64,000 bases of DNA from Trissonchulus latispiculum (lineage: Eukaryota; Nematoda; Enoplea; Enoplida; Ironidae): assembly GCA_030248195.1 (NCBI GenBank), contig JASAND010007853.1, forward strand, positions 1-64,000, in the 5' to 3' direction. The position numbers and the translations under genes were made by a program. The notes below the pieces were generated by a model. That model had not been told where the DNA came from, made no database searches, and saw only the letters and a list, made by a program, of their open reading frames with translations. Below, piece after piece: positions 1 through 10,779 of this stretch; the first letter of the stretch is position 1; each line of letters opens with the position of its first letter.

Positions 1-238
1 GCGATCTGAATTTTGTTTATCTATGTCAACTTAGTCATATGTCCATGCGATTGCTTTAGACTACAGCAATGGAAACAATGGCTGCATTTAAAAAACTACA
101 TGTTGTTTATATATTTAGCATTTAGGGTAAGAATGGTAAAATTTGGCAATTTTTGGGGTTATGGGATGGGAGTCGCCCCCGAAGGCAGTTTTGCAATCGG
201 TGCATTATCCAAAAGCACTAGTTAGTTCTTTGTGAGTA

Positions 239-643
239 TTGAATGAGCCGTATCGCGTTTGCTGTAGGTCAACCATTCCTGAGCGGTGCCCCGCAAATGC
301 CGAACAGTTCCCCATGGATCCTGATAAAGTTGATTTGAAGAAGCTTAAGCTGACCTATCGAAATAGGATGAAAGCTCTTGATCTATGCCAAATCAAATAT
401 GATAAATATCTTGGGTTAAAGCATCATGAACGATACAATTACATTGAGCATCTAACCGCAATAGAAAAGAACAAACCCTACTATATTGACTGTGACACAG
501 GCTTCAAGGTGTTTACTGCGGCCTATCACCTAGACAGGGGCGAATGTTGTGGTAGCGCTTGCAGACATTGTCCCTACGAACACGCCAATGTTCCAGATGA
601 TACCAAGGAATATGTTTTATTCAACGGTGCCTACTATTACTGA
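239..643 (+). CDS. DUF5522 (C1orf53-like) small protein
   Basis: This encodes a small protein of up to 134 residues. Its C-terminal half carries the DUF5522 signature: a YYIDCDTGFKVFTAAYH segment followed by GECCGSACRHCPY (about residues 100-120) and an aromatic tail ending in YYY. The clustered cysteines and histidine suggest metal binding, which is inferred; the molecular function of the family is not established. Human C1orf53 carries the same CCGSACRHCPYG core. The start is uncertain. The open frame begins at a TTG (239), the first in-frame ATG is at 314, and a possible splice acceptor (AG at 266-267) would make this the last exon of a longer gene. The stop is TGA at 641-643. A DNA transposon lies 80 bp downstream in the presumed 3' UTR. 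The family call is strong and the gene model is partial. Confidence 0.85.
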   Translation: MNEPYRVCCRSTIPERCPANAEQFPMDPDKVDLKKLKLTYRNRMKALDLCQIKYDKYLGLKHHERYNYIEHLTAIEKNKPYYIDCDTGFKVFTAAYHLDRGECCGSACRHCPYEHANVPDDTKEYVLFNGAYYY

Positions 644-723
644 CTGCACATTTTGCCTGCTGTTACTGAATGAATTTTCTTGTTGTGCATTATGTACGTA
701 TTGTCAGTTTTGATTGCGTAGTA

Positions 724-1882
724 TAGCAAGCTTAACAAAAAAGTCACCCCACCCTGAGTCACAGGAAAGTCGCAGAGACCCAATTTTTTCCATGGTGAGG
801 GCCACACATCTCGACATTACATCCTGTGAGCTTGAGCCCCTAGGCTCTCTGCGGTCAGGGCACACCTTTAAGTGAGGGTACCCAAAAGTGACCTCAAAAA
901 CCTTAATGGCTGAAGTTCGAATTTCGGCTGCTATTTTCTAAGCTATATTGTTCATATGACATGTCCTAACTGTGCGTTATCGATACATATATAGAAGTTC
1001 CCAATCGGACCTCTGAGCTGTCTTGGGGTGGGTGATTTTTTTGTTAAAGTTTTAACAAAAAATCAATTTCATATTTTGTTACTGACGTCGGAGCAGCAGC
1101 TAGAGCCAAAACTAACGCCAAATTCGGCTCAGCGACCTCGAAAACCCTTATACCCATTGTTTTTGAGGTTGTGTGATACTTCTGGGAGTCCAACCTGGTA
1201 AGCAGCCAGGCCTGAACCGTCCGAGCGTAAACGTATTCCATAAGTCAGTATTAGCTACCATGAAAGTCACCAAGTTACCTGAAAACTAATGCCAAATTTG
1301 AATTCTGCGCACTAGAAAACCCCCTGGGGCGGTCCAGTTGGTACCTGGAGGGTCCGGCAGGGATCACGTGACCGTGGGTCATAGCCCACCAACATACGAA
1401 GTTCTAGGTTTCTCTACTAAAATGCCTGGAAATACGTTAATCAATCACAAACACGAAAAGATAACGTTTTAGCCTTTAAAACGGCATTTTAGAGCCAACA
1501 GGCCTCATACTGGACGCTGTCGGGGCCCATCAGTGACCACTAAGCCTTCTGCGGGGTCAGTTGCCCAAATTGGAACACTAGTTTAGCGGTTTTGGCTTTT
1601 AAACATGTTACTGGTGAGAGAATGTTGCTAGCTGCTCTCTTGGATTCGATCTGCTACTGATTTTTTCTTAACGGGCGATTTTTCTGTTAAAACCTTTAAC
1701 AAAAAATCACACATTTTCGTCTACTGCAACTTACTGGTAGGTCATAGAGCAACGAAACTGGGGTTGTTTAAAGCTTAGCCGAAGACCTATCCATAGATCC
1801 TTAAAATATATAATTGATTTGGTTTAGTTTTGCGAAAGTCACAGCCAAAAAAAGAGTTTTGATTTTTTTGTTAAGCTTGCTA
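724..1882. mobile_element. Non-autonomous TA-target DNA element, copy 1
   Basis: A 1.16 kb element has near-perfect terminal inverted repeats starting TAGCAAGCTTAACAAAAAA and is flanked on both sides by TA (722-723 and 1883-1884). It contains no transposase ORF. A second copy in the opposite orientation lies at 27241-28495, and a diverged relative at about 54626-55556. A TA duplication with simple inverted ends fits the Tc1/mariner superfamily; the superfamily is inferred. The insertion separates the DUF5522 stop codon from the first downstream AATAAA, so it probably lies in that gene's 3' UTR. Confidence 0.8.
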
Positions 1883-2102
1883 TATTTGCGTATTGCAAGT
1901 TTTAATGTCTGTCGTTGTGCGGCGCATATTATGTATGTGTTACCATGTAAATTTTATTCCTGTGCGGTGTATTATTTTTGTAATGTTTATATATATTTTA
2001 TCATTTTCTATACCTGGCATTGAAATATTTCTGCAAATTCAGTTGGCATTTATATATATACGTACTGTATCTACGCTGTTTCAAAACGTCTACTGTCATT
2101 TT

Positions 2103-2108
2103 AATAAA
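2103..2108 (+). terminator. Candidate polyadenylation signal AATAAA
   Basis: This is the first AATAAA seen after the DUF5522 stop codon, beyond the inserted TA element. It is about 70 bp upstream of the MRPL14 open frame, so it could end the DUF5522 transcript. The hexamer alone is weak evidence in AT-rich DNA. Confidence 0.3.
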
Positions 2109-2175
2109 TGAAGCAACCCTTTAAACGTTGAAAGAAAGGGAAAGAAGCTAAAAGTAAAGAAGCATTTGATTTGTC

Positions 2176-2409
2176 TTGTTGGTTTTGTCTGGAATTCTTG
2201 TTTTGCGTGTCATCTGTCTTTCCTGTTTACCATTGTTTAGCACATCACCAACTTTATCATGGATTCATTCGCGCACGAGGTTGCGAGTTATTGATAATTC
2301 TACCTTGGGAAAACAAGCTATGCTAGCTGGAAAGCCTCCCTATTTAATTAACGTCTACAAAAAGGGGAGAATGATGTCGAAAGGGAAACGAGGGCTGCTT
2401 GGGGACAAG
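2176..2409 (+). CDS. MRPL14: Mitochondrial ribosomal protein uL14m, 5' coding exon
   Basis: This is the N-terminal part of the mitochondrial large-subunit ribosomal protein uL14m. After a hydrophobic leader ending LPLFSTSPTLSWIHS come TRLRVIDNSTLGKQ and YLINVYKKGRMMSKGKRG, then LLGDK at the exon end. These match, in order, the vertebrate MRPL14 leader (FSTTGSLS), RVRVVDNSALG, HVYKKNGVGK and VGDQ. The exon ends with codon AAG at 2409, followed by GT at 2410. The start is unresolved: the frame opens after a TGA at 2167-2169, and the only early start-like codon is TTG at 2176. Either an upstream exon supplies the ATG (an acceptor AG lies at 2239-2240) or initiation is non-canonical. The reading frame joins exon 6266-6496 in phase 0. 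Confidence 0.85.
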
Positions 2410-2417
2410 GTACTAGC

Positions 2418-3027
2418 AAGAGTGCATAATTGCACTTATTAGAAGAATAGTAAGCCACTAGAGGGCTCCTCTTCTTGGCATTGCGTAACGGTGCTCTGCC
2501 CACAATACGCGAATATTCCCCCGTTTGGTGGGGGGTCGACAAGCATACCCCCTCCCCGTTTGGTGGGGGGTTTGCAAAATGGGTCCCCGTTTGGTGGGGG
2601 GGGGGTATGCAGCAGGGTTCCCCGTTTGGTGGGGGGGTCGCCAAGTCAGGCTAAGATTGGCTGTGGGCCACCCCCCCCCCCAAACGGGGACCTATTTTGC
2701 CTATTGCCCCCCACCACACTGGGACCCCTTTTGCATACCCCCCCCCACCAAACGGGGACCTCTCTTTGCTACCCCCCCCTACCAAACGGGGACCAATTTT
2801 CAAATAGAACAAAAACTACCGTAATCCTCTGCTGTACCCCCCCCACCAACCGGGGACCCATTTTCAAATATAACAAAAACTACCGTAATCCTCTGCTCTA
2901 CCCCCCCCCCCCCTCAAACGGGGAAACATTCGCGTACTGTGGGCGGAGCACCGTTACGCAATGCCAAGAAGCGGAGCCCTCTAGTGGCTTACTCTTCTTC
3001 TCATATATAGTGCAATTATGCACTCTT
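2418..3027. mobile_element. Mutator-like MITE with long terminal repeats and 9-bp target duplication
   Basis: A 610 bp element has terminal inverted repeats of about 105 bp starting AAGAGTGCATAATTGCAC. It is flanked by a perfect 9 bp direct repeat GGTACTAGC (2409-2417 and 3028-3036). Long inverted repeats with 9 bp duplications are typical of Mutator-like elements; that assignment rests on structure alone. The interior (about 2520-2935) is a G/C-run repeat of units resembling CCCCGTTTGGTGGGG, first in one orientation and then the other. There is no transposase. The left target duplication includes the last base of the MRPL14 exon and the GT of the 5' splice site. Confidence 0.75.
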
Positions 3028-5313
3028 GGTACTAGCTAATTTTGTTACGTAACTTACTAGCTAATTTTGTTACATAACTTGATTCAACATTTTTCTGGTT
3101 GCCTGTTTTATAGCCAATCTCACAGCAGTATGTTTAAACACTGATGAACTAGTTTTACCTGAACGTTTAAATGCTCAAATTTGATTCAACCTAACATGTA
3201 TATGTTACGTACAAAACCCGAAATCGTACAAAACTAGTATTGTATGGGTCATTTTGTACAAAACTAGTTTCGTATGGCCTCCATCGTACAATTCTAGTTT
3301 TGTATGGCCTCACTCGTACAATTCTAGTTTTGTATGGCTGTGACCGTACAATTCTAGATTTGGACGTACAAAACTGTTACATTAGGATGTGGCAGCCATT
3401 TATTCATTACTATTCAAGTTTATACATAATTTCAAGCATTGAAGCTTTAAGAATTAATTCCCAATAATTATATAAATAATTCCGTGATTATATATCTGTA
3501 GTAAACCTTAAAGACTTTGAAAGAATTTGGAATGTTTGCATTGGAACAGATTTCTGAGCGAGTTTCAGTTAAAATTTTAAGTTTTCGATTGGCGACAATA
3601 AAATAATAGACTTATATACTTTTATCAACGCTCGCAAATTAAACGACTAACAAAAATATTCATGCAAGTCTTGATTTCTAAGTTTTCCTTTGTGCTATCC
3701 TAGTTTATGGGCAAAATCAAAATTAAGTGAGATCTTACATGAAGAAATTTTCTGACTAGTTTAGCTTTGGTTAGAATTTGGTATTTTGACATATTAATCG
3801 TGGAATTCAAATGCAGACAAAATTTAGAAGCTAAAATATTAGTTATTATTCTCTAGTAAAATCTTGCAAAAACTGATAGCGGGACGCACTGTCGGTTTAT
3901 GACATTTTCTAGAAGGCATATTTTCTAAATTTAGTCTGCATTTGAATTCCACTATTAATATTTCAAAATACCAAATTCTAACTAAAGCTAAACTCGTCAG
4001 AAAATTTCTTCATGTAAGATCTCACTTAATTTTGATTTTGCCCATAAACTAGGATTGCACAAAGGAAAACTTAGAAATCCAAACTTGCATGAATATTTTT
4101 GTTAGTCGTTTAATTTGCAAACGTTGATAAAAGCAAGTCTATTATTTTATTGTCGCCAATCGAAAACTTAAAATTTTAACTGAAACTCGCTCAGAAATCT
4201 GTTCCAATGCAAACATTCCAACTTCTTTCTAAGTCTTTAAGGTTTACTAAGACAATCACGGAATTATTTATATAAATATTGGGAATTAATTCTTAAAACT
4301 TCAATGCTTGAAATTATGTATAAACTTGAATAGTAATGAATAAATGGCTGCCACATCCTATTGTAACAGTTTTGTACGTCCAAATCTAGAATTGTACGGT
4401 CACAGCCATACAAAACTAGAATTGTACGAGTGAGGCCATACAAAACTAGAATTGTACGAGGGAGGTCATACGAAACTAGTTTTGTACAAAATGACCCATA
4501 CAATACTAGTTTTGTACGATTTCGGGTTTTGTACGTAACATATACATGTTAGGTTGAATCAAATTTGAACATTTAAACGTTCAGGTAAAACTTGTTCATC
4601 AGTGTTTAAACATACTGCTGTGAGATTGGCTATAAAACAGGCAACCAGAAAAATGTTGAATCAAGTTATGTAACAAAATTAGCTAGTAAGATACGTAACA
4701 AAATTAGCTAGTACCAAGAGTGCATAATTGCACTATATATGAGAAGAAGAGTAAGCCACTAGAGGGCTCCGCTTCTTGGCATTGCGTAACGGTGCTCCGC
4801 CCACAGTACGCGAATGTTTCCCCGTTTGAGGGGGGGGGGGGTAGAGCAGAGGATCAGGGTAGATGTTGTTCTATTTGAAAATGGGTCCCCGTTTGGTGGG
4901 GGGGGTACAGCAGAGGATTACGGTAGTTTTTGTTCTATTTGAAAATGGGTCCCCGTTTGGTAGGGGCCGGGGGGTAGCAAAGAGAGGTCCCCGTTTGGTG
5001 GGGGGTACGTAAAAGGGGTCCCAGTTTGGTGGGGGGCAATAGGCAAAAGAGGTCCGTGTCCGGGGGGTCGCCAACAGCCAATCTTAGCCTGACTTGGCGA
5101 CCCCCCAACCACACGGGGACCCCTGCTGCATACCTCCCCACCAAACGGGGACCCATTTTGCATACCCCCCACCAAACGGGGAGGGGGTATGCTTGTCGAC
5201 CCCCCCCCACCAAGCGGGGGAACATTCGCGTATTGTGGGCAGAGCACCGTTACGCAATGCCAAGAAGAGGAGCCCTCTAGTGGCTTACTATTCTTCTAAT
5301 AAGTGCAATTATG
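2418..5313. repeat. 2.9 kb near-perfect palindrome
   Basis: The segment 2418-3842 is repeated in reverse complement at 3917-5313, leaving a spacer of about 74 bp (3843-3916). Each arm consists of the Mutator-like MITE, its right target duplication GGTACTAGC, and about 800 bp of flanking DNA. That flank includes a short tandem array of 30-bp units containing GTACAATTCTAGTTTTGTAT (about 3235-3370; inverted at about 4370-4510). The inverted MITE copy (from 4716) lacks its last 7 bp at 5313. Because the flank and target duplication are inside the arms, the MITE inserted first and the block was then duplicated in inverted orientation. Confidence 0.85.
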
Positions 5314-6030
5314 TTATTATTAGTTATTATTCTCTAGTAAAATCTTGCAAAAACTGATAGCGGGACGCACTGTCGGTTTATGACATTTTCTAGAAGGCAT
5401 ATTTTCTAAATTTAGTCTGCATTTGAATTCCACTATTAATATTTCAAAATACCAAATTCTAACCAAAGCTAAACTAGTCAGAAAATTTCTTCATGTAAGA
5501 TCTCACTTAATTTTGATTTTGCCCATAAACTAGGATAGCACAAAGGAAAACTTAGAAATCAAGACTTGCATGAATATTTTTGTTAGTCGTTTAATTTGCG
5601 AGCGTTGATAAAAGTATATAAGTCTATTATTTTATTGTCGCCAATCGAAAACTTAAAATTTTAACTGAAACTCGCTCAGAAATCTGTTCCAATGCAAACA
5701 TTCCAAATTCTTTCAAAGTCTTTAAGGTTTACTACAGATATATAATCACGGAATTATTTATATAATTATTGGGAATTAATTCTTAAAGCTTCAATGCTTG
5801 AAATTATGTATAAACTTGAATAGTAATGAATAAATGGTTGCCAAACCTATTGAAACAGTTTTGTACGTCCAAAACTAGAATTGTGCGGTCACGGCCATAC
5901 AAAACTAGAATTGTACGAGTGAGGCCATACAAAACTAGAATTGTACGAGGGAGGCCATACGAAACTAGTTTTGTACAAAATGACCCATACAATACCAGTT
6001 TTGTACGATTTCGGGTTTTGTACGTAACAT
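5314..6030. repeat. Third partial copy of the palindrome arm
   Basis: This is a direct repeat of 3838-4534 (palindrome spacer plus the inner part of the right arm). It starts at TTAGTTATTATTCTCTAG and ends at ACGTAACATATA. It abuts the truncated MITE copy at 5313, so three copies of the inner arm lie in a row, in the orders forward, reverse, reverse. Confidence 0.85.
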
Positions 6031-6265
6031 ATATACTAATTGAGTTTTGCCGTTGCAGCTCAAAGATTTCAGTGAGATTTAATCTTGATACAATTATGAA
6101 GCGCTTCTGTTTGTCCGAAGGTCTAAAAGAATGGTCAACCAAAAGCACGTATTTTGGGAGTTTGCGGAAATTTGAAAACTGGTTTTTGAGGTACGATGTG
6201 AATTAAAACAAACGACAAATTTGTATCTTTTCGTAAACATTAAGTTTTGTTTGATTTCTTTTCAG

Positions 6266-6496
6266 GTATTGGTTGCCATACTTGGTCAGATGAAGCGCGG
6301 CTACATTGTGGGACATAAACAGCATGTTTCTCAAGTAAAGGAACTTGTACCCAGAACTGATACAAATAATATTATTTTGTTGGACGACAGTGGTAATCCT
6401 TTGGGCACACGAATCCTCATGCCCATCCCAATGTCCCTTCGTGGTAAACGTGGTGAATTTTCCAAAGTGTTAGCCATTGCAACCAAATTTGTTTAA
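6266..6496 (+). CDS. MRPL14: Mitochondrial ribosomal protein uL14m, 3' coding exon
   Basis: This exon encodes VLVAILGQMKRGYIVGHKQH, then TNNIILLDDSGNPLGTRI, PIPMSLRGKRGEFSKVLAIA and a terminal FV, followed by TAA at 6494-6496. The uL14 signature residues are in place (compare human [20 protein letters not shown] and [20 protein letters not shown]), and the protein ends at the family's usual C terminus. The acceptor is TTTTCAG at 6259-6265. With exon 2176-2409 it gives about 155 residues, close to the usual length. The protein would act in the mitochondrial large ribosomal subunit at the inter-subunit face; that role is family knowledge. Confidence 0.92.
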   Translation, partial: VLVAILGQMKRGYIVGHKQHVSQVKELVPRTDTNNIILLDDSGNPLGTRILMPIPMSLRGKRGEFSKVLAIATKFV

Positions 6497-8591
6497 TGAT
6501 ATGGAACGGAATTTTGTCCTTACATATATATACTTTTATGTATGTTTGCTTTAAATCTTAAGGTGACGATTCTGTTTGCAGGCATTAACTTTCGATCACC
6601 ACTCAATTATTTAGAGCTGGGAGTCAAAACATCGTTTTATATTTTCTCTTTCTCGTGAATATGACACGTCCTATAGTTTGTTGGTCTAAGAGTACTGTTT
6701 ACGGGCCAAGGAGGAAGTGCAACTTTTCAGATTAACTGCAGACTTTTAGAGTATAAACAATACTTCTAAATAGAGTTACTCGCTGCACATCGGTGTCAGC
6801 TGGTGACCCTTTTTGATAACTTCTCCTTATGGGAATGTTGACTGAAAAATATCGCAACCTTAACTTTGACAGCGTAACTAATGCTTTGATTTGGAGAGAT
6901 TCATAATTTTTAACGTAATGTCAACTTTCTTCAAGCAATATTTCCTCGAAAGGATCACCATCTCAACCCCATAAGGAAGTATTGTATGAGTTGTCTCTGT
7001 ATCGAAATAGATTTTGCAGTGAATAATTATTAGATTATAACCGTCGGTTAGAGTTTCGGCGAAACAATGAAGCAACGAACATTTTATCTAGTTTATTTCA
7101 ATGAAGTTGTGGAAACTAAACATACGGAATGAATATATAACTCCGTCAAACAGCTCCAATTGCTTGTTTGACTTTAGGCGCTTTAATTGATAAATAGTTA
7201 CTAATGCTCAGATCATGTTTAAACCCCGCACGGCATACAAAAGTTGGATCCAATTTCACGTCATTCCGTTGCTCTTCTTTATTTCCTTTCTTCTTTGCTA
7301 TGTTGGAACTTGAATCTTAAGTGCTGGATTCTTTGTCTTATATTTGTTTGTTCATCTTGTTTAATAAATTTTGTTATCTTTCTGTGTTAGCTTTACCATG
7401 ATTGTTAAATGACTTGAGATAGCTTAGATAGGCTTAAGAGTTTGGTCTTGTTTAGTTGTTTAGATTGGTTTATCTATGCAACTGAAATTATGGAACCCAA
7501 ATACTCACTAGCTATGATTGAAGAACTTGCTGGAATAAGATAGTTAACGGCAGAAAGATGTCATTACAGCAACTCATACCCGTAATTTCTGACAGCTGAG
7601 GATCGAACCCACAATCTCTTGGTTAAGTATCCGGTTAAAACCAACCCGGGCACAATCAAAGTAACCTAGTTTTTGTTTGCTCCCACACTATAGTAACACT
7701 TAGGCATATATACATCTTAGGGTTGATGGTTTGATCCCTGAGGCCATCTTTCGCCGCTCTGTCCAAAGCTCCCCCTTTCCAGGGATGTCATCATTTGAGG
7801 TAACATTCCTTGCTCTACTACTGAGAATCCGGAGATGAGCACCGGCACCTTAAGTCCCGTGGCTGGACGTAGGTGTCTACTGGGTAAACTTTTTTAACTT
7901 TACATACAGCAGTGCTCGGACAGTTCCTACTTTTCTCCTATGAAAGACGAAATCGGCCTGGCTTGACAGAAAAATACCGTAACACTCGCTCGCTTCATAA
8001 TAGCCTGCTGTTGTTTATTCAATATGTCAGTCAGATAAACATGCAAATTTCCAGCATCAATTTCTATCGGCTAGGTTTCATCAGTTCTGCCAGTTTCAGT
8101 GGTAGGTAAAATAGTTTTTTTAAATTTTTCGGTTGAGTGTCCTTTGGCTACGTACGGTGGTTTTGCTAGGGTATGCTTATTAAGATTGCGTCCTTAGGTC
8201 CAGATTCCGAATAAGCTGACCAAAATCAGCTGAAATTTGGTATGTCTGTTTACGATCAGGATCACGTTTCTAGAACTTTTTTCGATTCGCAAGGACCATT
8301 GAGACCGAAAAAATTGTGTTTCAGATTGATTCTGTTCTAAAGCTGAGGTGTTTGTGGGATTCGTAGAACACGATTGCTGATTAAGCTTTTTTGTTAGCTC
8401 TATATAAGCTAAAATTGTAAGCTTATACCGAACTATCAAAACGTATGATCAAAAAGTCAATTTAGATTGATGCTCTGCGAGCCCGAAAACCCCTGTTCTC
8501 AACTTTAAAGCAAAAACAACTGACACAAAACATTTTCGGTACGTACGTACGTACGTAACAACAAAACTACATACGTATGTAATTTTACACT
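6497..8591. other. No gene recognised; MRPL14 3' flank
   Basis: The MRPL14 3' UTR must begin here. A clear AATAAA occurs only at about 7366, so the transcript end is uncertain. The remainder is AT-rich and without convincing ORFs. It includes a tRNA-like B-box sequence (about 7590-7660), a stretch reading like a short repeat around 7700-7890, and a small (ACGT)n microsatellite at about 8542-8557. Confidence 0.5.
7590..7660 (-). ncRNA. tRNA-like sequence, possible SINE head
   Basis: On the minus strand this reads as a degenerate tRNA. It has a perfect internal promoter B box (GGTTCGATCC inside GTGGGTTCGATCCTC) preceded by a loop-like TTAACCAAGAG. The T stem pairs 4 of 5, and the acceptor and A box are poor. 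It is best read as a tRNA-derived SINE head or a tRNA pseudogene. Confidence 0.3.
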
Positions 8592-9435
8592 GGCTTGCAC
8601 CAAATGTGATTAGCAAACGATTAGCGAATTTCGTGCTAAGCAATTGCTTAGCAAGTGCTTAGTCCCAAACTCCTTTTCACCAAATCTGATTAAGTTAACC
8701 AACTGCTAAGCAGATGCTAATCAAGTGCTCAAGAAGTAAATATTTAATCCTATTCTGGAGGAGGATTAGCTGCAAAATTCCTGCTAATTTTTGGAAGGAG
8801 GATTAGCTGCGAAATTACTGCTAATTTTTCGAAATTATTACTATCTCCTGTCAACCGTAATGGCGAAATTGTTTGCTAGATAGGTTTCCGATGTTGCTGC
8901 TAATAGCAAGAAACCAAATTAAAAAGTTCGCAAAACAATTTGTAATTTTTAACGAGACGAAAGCATTTTAAGATTCTTAAATATTTGGAAATATTCGACA
9001 CTTTAGTTTCATATACTACAGTTAACACAACAACAGTACTAATCCCATATAGAGACATGTATAATTCAACCGATTCAATTCAAAAATTTTTTTCTTGCAT
9101 TAAATTTAAAGACTGCTGATGTATTTCCTGAGAAAAAGTTAAGCAAGTGATTAGCAGATACGACAGTTCTCGCAATTACAAGATAATGGCATAAAATTCC
9201 CGTTGCTAATTGGTTCAAATACAAAAATCCAGCATTTTTATTGGCCATTTCTTGGAAATGCTAACCATTTGCTAAGCAATTGCTAAACTGATGATCTGTG
9301 AATCAGTTGCTAGATGTGGTGCAAAGGAGTTGTTGCTAAGCAAGTGCTCAAGATTAGCACTTGTTTAGTTGACCATTTGGTTTGTGGATTAGCAAATGCT
9401 TAGCAAATAGTTAATCACATTTGGTGCAAATGGCC
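8592..9435. mobile_element. Harbinger-like MITE with repeated TTAGCA motifs
   Basis: Inverted ends contain GCACCAAATGTGATTA (8598 onward, and reversed at the right end), with GGC at the outer edge. The subterminal regions hold many copies of TTAGCA/TGCTAA in both orientations. There is no ORF. GGCC(N)TTGCACCA-type ends resemble PIF/Harbinger elements, but I could not define a clean 3-bp target duplication. Confidence 0.6.
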
Positions 9436-10169
9436 GTTAAGCAATTTCCCTCCCTTTGGTAGTTTATATTTTATATAGTGCTTATATGTTAGTTTTTTTA
9501 CTGGCTGCCGAAAACAATGTTTTGAGTGTTTCCATTAGGGATTTTCGTCAGCTTCTGGGGGGCTCCGCCCTCTAAACTCCCCGCGTCTCCACTTTTAAAT
9601 TTATAATCTTGTAAAAAACACATACTACACGTACATAAACACACGTACTGCTTTACTTTCGAAAACTAGTTGTAACTTGGATAAACTATTCGTTAAATGT
9701 TAAAAATGCGCTTAAATACAACCTAATTAATAAAATTTGTTGTCTTGGAAAAACTAAAAATGTTAGTTATTTTTTGAGAAATTCTGAAAAAATTTTAGAG
9801 GACTGCGTAAAAGTTTGCAAAAAGTTTCGACAAAAAACGAGTGCGAAATGGGCTCTGTCAGGTTATATGCAGAATTTCAGCCTGCTAGCTCATCTCCATC
9901 ACCCACACTGGGAAGAGTTTCACGACTTCAACTTTTAGACTTATATACGTGATCGTTTACAAAGGCTTCAGGTCGAATGAAGTCTTGATTGAGCCGTATG
10001 GAAAACCTGCATAGTGATGTTTTGTTGAAGGCAAAATTAGATATCTTGCATGCAAAATCGATTATGAAGCCTGAAAATTCCTACTTTATTGTTAAAATTC
10101 CTACTTTTTCCTGCTTTTTTGAAAAATTGTTCCTACTTTCCCCCTACTTTTCCAGAATTGCCTGATACA
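9436..10169. other. No gene recognised
   Basis: AT-rich, no convincing ORF. A short G/C-rich stretch near 9555-9590 (GGGGGGCTCCGCCC) resembles the ends of the G/C-run MITEs elsewhere in the window but is not flanked by a recognisable partner. Confidence 0.4.
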
Positions 10170-10620
10170 GTTAGTTATGTTTCAGGCACTGGAACTGAAT
10201 TTGGGTTTCAAGTTGTACAGGTTTCAGTCACTGAAACTATTTTGGGAGGAGAAAACTGAAAATATTTTAAGCCACCGACTGAAACTGAAACTACTTGAGC
10301 AAAAACCTGAAACTCGTACTGAAACTAGTTTTAGTCCTTCCTCGAAACGTGAATATTTGACGGTTTAAGCCGCCATTTTGTTAATGTTCTGTAGTGGGGG
10401 TATAAATAAAAATCATTGTATGCTTTATATTATTTTTGAAGGCTGGAAATTGCTGTTTTGTGAAGGTGCACGAACTGAAATTGATATTCCGCCTGAGACG
10501 GAAACTATTTTCGTCCACCGTCTGAAACTGAAATTATTTCCATCCACCGATTGAAACTGAAACTGAAATTATCTTGTATAACCGACTAAATCTAAAATCG
10601 CATACTGAAATAACACTACA
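10170..10620. repeat. Degenerate CTGAAACT-type repeat
   Basis: Many irregular copies of CTGAAACTGAAA and close variants lie in this stretch, interrupted around 10370-10470. No gene is supported; the single open frame here is a product of the repeat. Confidence 0.55.
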
Positions 10621-10779
10621 TGCAGTCCATACTTAGCACCTGATCACTAGTAGATAACTTTGAAGAACGTTCCTAATGCTTGACTTTCGAGGACCGCACC
10701 TATGCCTAACATTTTTACTACTGTACCGTCGGATTCAAAGTTTCTGGTTTATTCTTGGGCTTATAGCATAAAAACATTG

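Larger units (their letters stand above)
2410..6265 (+). other. MRPL14: MRPL14 intron enlarged by transposons
   Basis: This 3856 bp phase-0 intron starts GTACTAGC and ends TTTCTTTTCAG. Removing it joins GDK to VLVAILGQ, which reproduces the conserved uL14 order (human GDQ-ILLAIKGQ). Nearly all of it is repeat: a Mutator-like MITE (2418-3027), a 2.9 kb palindrome (2418-5313) and a further half copy of the arm (5314-6030). Only about 230 bp at the 3' side (6031-6265) look like original intron sequence. I see no coding sequence inside it. Confidence 0.8.

Noticed and set aside
2491..3039. Pro/Gly-rich ORFs across the G/C-run blocks, and their inverted counterparts at 4871-5357
   Set aside because: They are products of the CCCCGTTTGGTGGGG repeat and mirror each other in the palindrome arms; no conserved protein features.
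3240..6206. Repeated ORFs reading MYGSFCTKLVSYG and relatives
   Set aside because: They come from the 30-bp tandem unit in the palindrome arms and occur three times because the arm is copied three times; not a gene family.
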